A stretch of DNA of 52,155 bases from Streptomyces albidoflavus (GTDB lineage: Bacteria > Actinomycetota > Actinomycetes > Streptomycetales > Streptomycetaceae), in assembly GCF_000719955.1 (NCBI RefSeq), contig NZ_JOII01000035.1:1-52155 (forward strand). The letters are read 5' to 3'. Below the pieces are notes generated by a model, which was given only the letters and a program-made list of their open reading frames with translations, searched no databases and was not told the DNA's origin. The position numbers were made by a program, and so were the translations under genes. Shown one piece after another: positions 49,776 to 52,155 of the stretch (position 1 is the first letter of the stretch; the number at the start of each line of letters is the position of its first letter).

Positions 49776-52155
49776 GTGCGTGTGAGGAGTGTGGTGGCCG
49801 TCCGTGAGCGGGCCGGGCAAAGAGGGCGGCGCGGGGCGGCGCGGTGGTGGGGGGTGGCGGCGGCCGTGCTGCTGGCGGTGCCGGCGGGCGGGCCCGCGGG
49901 CGGGGCGGCGGCGCAGCCGGTGGCGGTGGCCGCGGACCGGCCGCTGTCGATCACGTACGTGGCGCGGGACTGCCCGCAGTACTCGGACATCATGGCCAAC
50001 AAGGCCCGTAACAACATCCAGGAGTCCCTGCGGGACCTGGGGCCGGACTCCAACTACAGCTCCTCCGAGGCGGTCTCGGCTCAGAAGGAGGCGGCGGGCA
50101 CCCCGCTGCCGCCGTGCGAGCCGCTGACGGACTGGACGTTCTCCACCGGTACGGGCTACACCGGCCGGACGCCGGCGACGGAGAACCTCTCCACGGTCAC
50201 CGGCCCGATCCGCCAGGACATCACCACGGGCGCCGGGACGCCGGAGCTGGACGCGCAGGGCGAGCCGACCGGCCGTACGCTCCAGGGCGCCGTCACCGTC
50301 GAGCTGACCGCCGCCGAGCAGCAGGCGCTGGCCGCCAACCGGCTCTCCGTGCAGGGCGGCACGCCCGGCGCGCCGCTCAACGGCAAGCAGCAGCAGTACG
50401 GCTTCGGCGCGTTGCGCTGCGCGCAGGACTCCCTCAACGGCGACAACGTCGAACGGGTCACCTTCCCCTCCGGCGCCCGTCACGTCTTCTGCTACTACTA
50501 CGCGGTCACCCCGCCGCCGGGCGCGGGCACCATCCGCGTCGTCAAGCACATCGACGGCGCCGGCCAGGGCGACTTCCGCTACGACGGCAACCTGTCGTAC
50601 GCCGACACCAACAACGATGGGGTCAACGACTTCGTCCTCTCCGCCCGCTCCGGCCAGGACGCCTCGCAGAGCTTCATCCGCGGCGAGTCGGACATCGACA
50701 CGAACCCGTGGGTGTTCAAGGAGTACGTGCCGCCGGGAAGCGGCTGGGAGCGGGAGAACCCCATCGTGTGCGCGGCGGTCTCGGCCTCGGGCGGCGCCGG
50801 GTCGAGCCAGATCCGCACCGACTCCGCCGGTGAGGTGCGGGTGGGCCTCGTCGAGGGCGAGACGGTGACCTGTACGTACACCAACCGGCGCACCGGCGGG
50901 CCGGGGGTCCTGGCCAAGCAGACGCTCGGTTCCACGGGCACCTTCGACATCGGGCTGGAGACTCCGCCAGGGGCGCCGCCGGCCGAGCCGGGACCCACCA
51001 CGACCACCGAAGAGGGCGTTCCGGTGCAGGTGGTCGGGTCGCAGGACACGCCGGTCGGTACGTACACCGCGGTGGAGCGGAAGCCCGCTCCCGACGGGCG
51101 CGGCACCTGGGAGCTGACCAGCGCGGTCTGCGACGGCCAGGACGTGCCGGTCGTCGACGCGGGTGACAGCTGGCGCGCCTCGCACGAGGTGACGGGCGGG
51201 GAGAACCCGCAGTGCCTGCTGACCGACACCTTCACCCCGGGCGGCGCCATCAGCGTCGAGAAGACCACCGAGGGAGCCACCGGCACCTTCGGGTACGCGG
51301 TGGTGCCGCACCCGGCGACGCGGGGCCCGGCCGACGGTGACACGGAGTACCGGGGCACCGCGGTCACCACGGAGCAGGACACCGCGACGCCCGCCGTCCG
51401 CGAGGACGGTGCCGCGGGTCCGCTCGCGACCGGGCTGGAGGTCGACGACGCGATGCGGTACACGGTTCAGGAGTTCCTGCCGCCCGACACCGCCGAGGGC
51501 AGGTGGCAGGCGACCGGGGTGGAGTGCGAGGGAGCCGAAACGGGGGACATGACGCCGGGTTCCACCAGCGTGGAGCTTCGTCTCACCCCCGAGAACCCCA
51601 CGCCCACCTGCCGCTTCACCAACGTCTACGTGCCGGCCGGGACCCTCGACGTGGTCAAGACGACCAGCGGGGACCAGGAGCTGCGCCCGGACGCCGCCCG
51701 GGTCGAGCTGGAGTGCGCGGACGGCACCGAGGAGACCTGGGAGATCGCCCCCGGGCAGACGGAGGCCGCGCTCCCCCGCCGCGCCTTCAACGCCGACACG
51801 ACGTGCACGGTCACCGAGCCGGCCGACGGGGCCGCCGAGGACGCGACGGTCACCACGACGGCGCAGCTGTCGGTGGACGGCGGGGACCCCGTGCCCGTCA
51901 CCCTCGGCCGGCCCTTCCCGGTCCGCACGGGCCAGTCCGCCGTCGTGACGGTCACCAACACCTTCACGGGCCCGAGCCCGAGCCCGACGCCGACACCTAC
52001 GCCTACGCCTACGCCTACGCCCACACCGAGCCCCACCGAGACGCCGACGCCTACGCCGAGCCCCACGGAGACGCCGACGCCGAGCCCGTCGCCGACGGAG
52101 ACGCCCACTCCCACACCGACACCCACCCCGACCCCGTCGCACACCACCCCTCCCC
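49776..52155 (+). CDS. Secreted multidomain surface protein (DUF5979/CnaB-like), cut by right edge
   Basis: At least 793 residues from GTG 49776, seven bases after GGAGG, with no stop before the window ends. Signal peptide ([19 protein letters not shown], cleavage near AAA-QP). A unique head domain (about 58-250) begins [20 protein letters not shown] and contains four cysteines including HVFCYYYAV. Then four beta-sandwich repeats, each starting with a Lys (IRVVKHID 253, VLAKQTLG 378, ISVEKTTEG 492, LDVVKTTSG 625) and ending in an Asn/Asp (TYTNRR, LTDTFTP, RFTNVYV, TVTNTF). A Thr-Pro-Ser stalk follows and most likely leads to a sorting signal. The Lys and Asn pairs suggest intramolecular isopeptide bonds. 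Function: adhesion or surface structure, by inference. Confidence 0.9.
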   Translation, partial: MRVRSVVAVRERAGQRGRRGAARWWGVAAAVLLAVPAGGPAGGAAAQPVAVAADRPLSITYVARDCPQYSDIMANKARNNIQESLRDLGPDSNYSSSEAVSAQKEAAGTPLPPCEPLTDWTFSTGTGYTGRTPATENLSTVTGPIRQDITTGAGTPELDAQGEPTGRTLQGAVTVELTAAEQQALAANRLSVQGGTPGAPLNGKQQQYGFGALRCAQDSLNGDNVERVTFPSGARHVFCYYYAVTPPPGAGTIRVVKHIDGAGQGDFRYDGNLSYADTNNDGVNDFVLSARSGQDASQSFIRGESDIDTNPWVFKEYVPPGSGWERENPIVCAAVSASGGAGSSQIRTDSAGEVRVGLVEGETVTCTYTNRRTGGPGVLAKQTLGSTGTFDIGLETPPGAPPAEPGPTTTTEEGVPVQVVGSQDTPVGTYTAVERKPAPDGRGTWELTSAVCDGQDVPVVDAGDSWRASHEVTGGENPQCLLTDTFTPGGAISVEKTTEGATGTFGYAVVPHPATRGPADGDTEYRGTAVTTEQDTATPAVREDGAAGPLATGLEVDDAMRYTVQEFLPPDTAEGRWQATGVECEGAETGDMTPGSTSVELRLTPENPTPTCRFTNVYVPAGTLDVVKTTSGDQELRPDAARVELECADGTEETWEIAPGQTEAALPRRAFNADTTCTVTEPADGAAEDATVTTTAQLSVDGGDPVPVTLGRPFPVRTGQSAVVTVTNTFTGPSPSPTPTPTPTPTPTPTPSPTETPTPTPSPTETPTPSPSPTETPTPTPTPTPTPSHTTPP
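51971..52155 (+). repeat. Thr-Pro/Ser-Pro codon repeat (stalk) at the right edge
   Basis: Hexamer-type repeats (CCTACG, CCGACG, CCCACC) encode alternating TP, SP and TETP units and continue beyond the window. Wall-spanning stalk of a surface protein. Confidence 0.9.

Overview
The window is very GC-rich (about 70-75%), has long overlapping reading frames on both strands, frequent GTG/TTG starts behind strong purine-rich ribosome sites, and carries chaplins, rodlins, an HrdD sigma factor, an XRE/DUF397 pair and a GPP34 protein. Together these point to a Streptomyces chromosome. I cannot name the species. No transposase, integrase, phage gene or CRISPR array was found; one tRNA gene is present.

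Layout. 0-10 kb: a P1/S58 self-cleaving peptidase cut by the left edge, with an in-frame duplication of its N-terminal part; a Streptomyces-type regulatory-looking protein (probably DUF6227); hrdD with a textbook SigR promoter; a PAT-like acetyltransferase; a DODA dioxygenase divergent from a MarR regulator with two operator-like sites between them; an MFS exporter with an upstream TetR regulator and two operator-like sites; and a secreted M6 metalloprotease. 10-13.8 kb: a cell-surface island with a short chaplin, a long sortase-anchored chaplin and three small unknown secreted proteins, separated by strong terminator hairpins. 13.9-24.5 kb: an aerobic phenylacetate degradation cluster, paaK-paaI on the minus strand and paaN-thiolase-hydratase-dehydrogenase-paaABCDE on the plus strand, driven from a divergent region containing a PaaR-type palindrome. 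Most genes overlap by 4 bases, so translation is probably coupled. 24.6-25.8 kb: two divergent, highly similar rodlin genes with matching candidate promoters.

26-45 kb is mostly housekeeping and accessory: a DUF5949 protein, an SLC13/ArsB-NhaD-like transporter, an unrecognised GT-B-like protein overlapping tail to tail with a STAND ATPase, a YbaK deacylase, tRNA-Arg(CCT), a VOC protein, a cold-shock-domain protein, membrane proteins, an XRE regulator divergent from a second-type methionine aminopeptidase, a polytopic membrane protein, a D,D-carboxypeptidase with a roughly 510-residue acidic cytoplasmic extension, GPP34, and an XRE-DUF5753/DUF397 pair. 44.7-52.2 kb: an ADP-ribosylglycohydrolase homologue that appears to have lost its metal-binding residues, downstream of a STAND/TPR ATPase; a DUF4291 protein; and a large secreted multi-domain surface protein (four repeated K...N domains and a Thr-Pro stalk) that runs off the right edge.

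The most notable signals are the degenerate ADP-ribosylglycohydrolase beside a STAND ATPase, the chaplin/rodlin/small-secreted-protein grouping around the paa genes, the phospho-threonine-like repeats in the carboxypeptidase tail, the duplicated N-terminus of the P1 peptidase, and several unusually clear operator-like palindromes.
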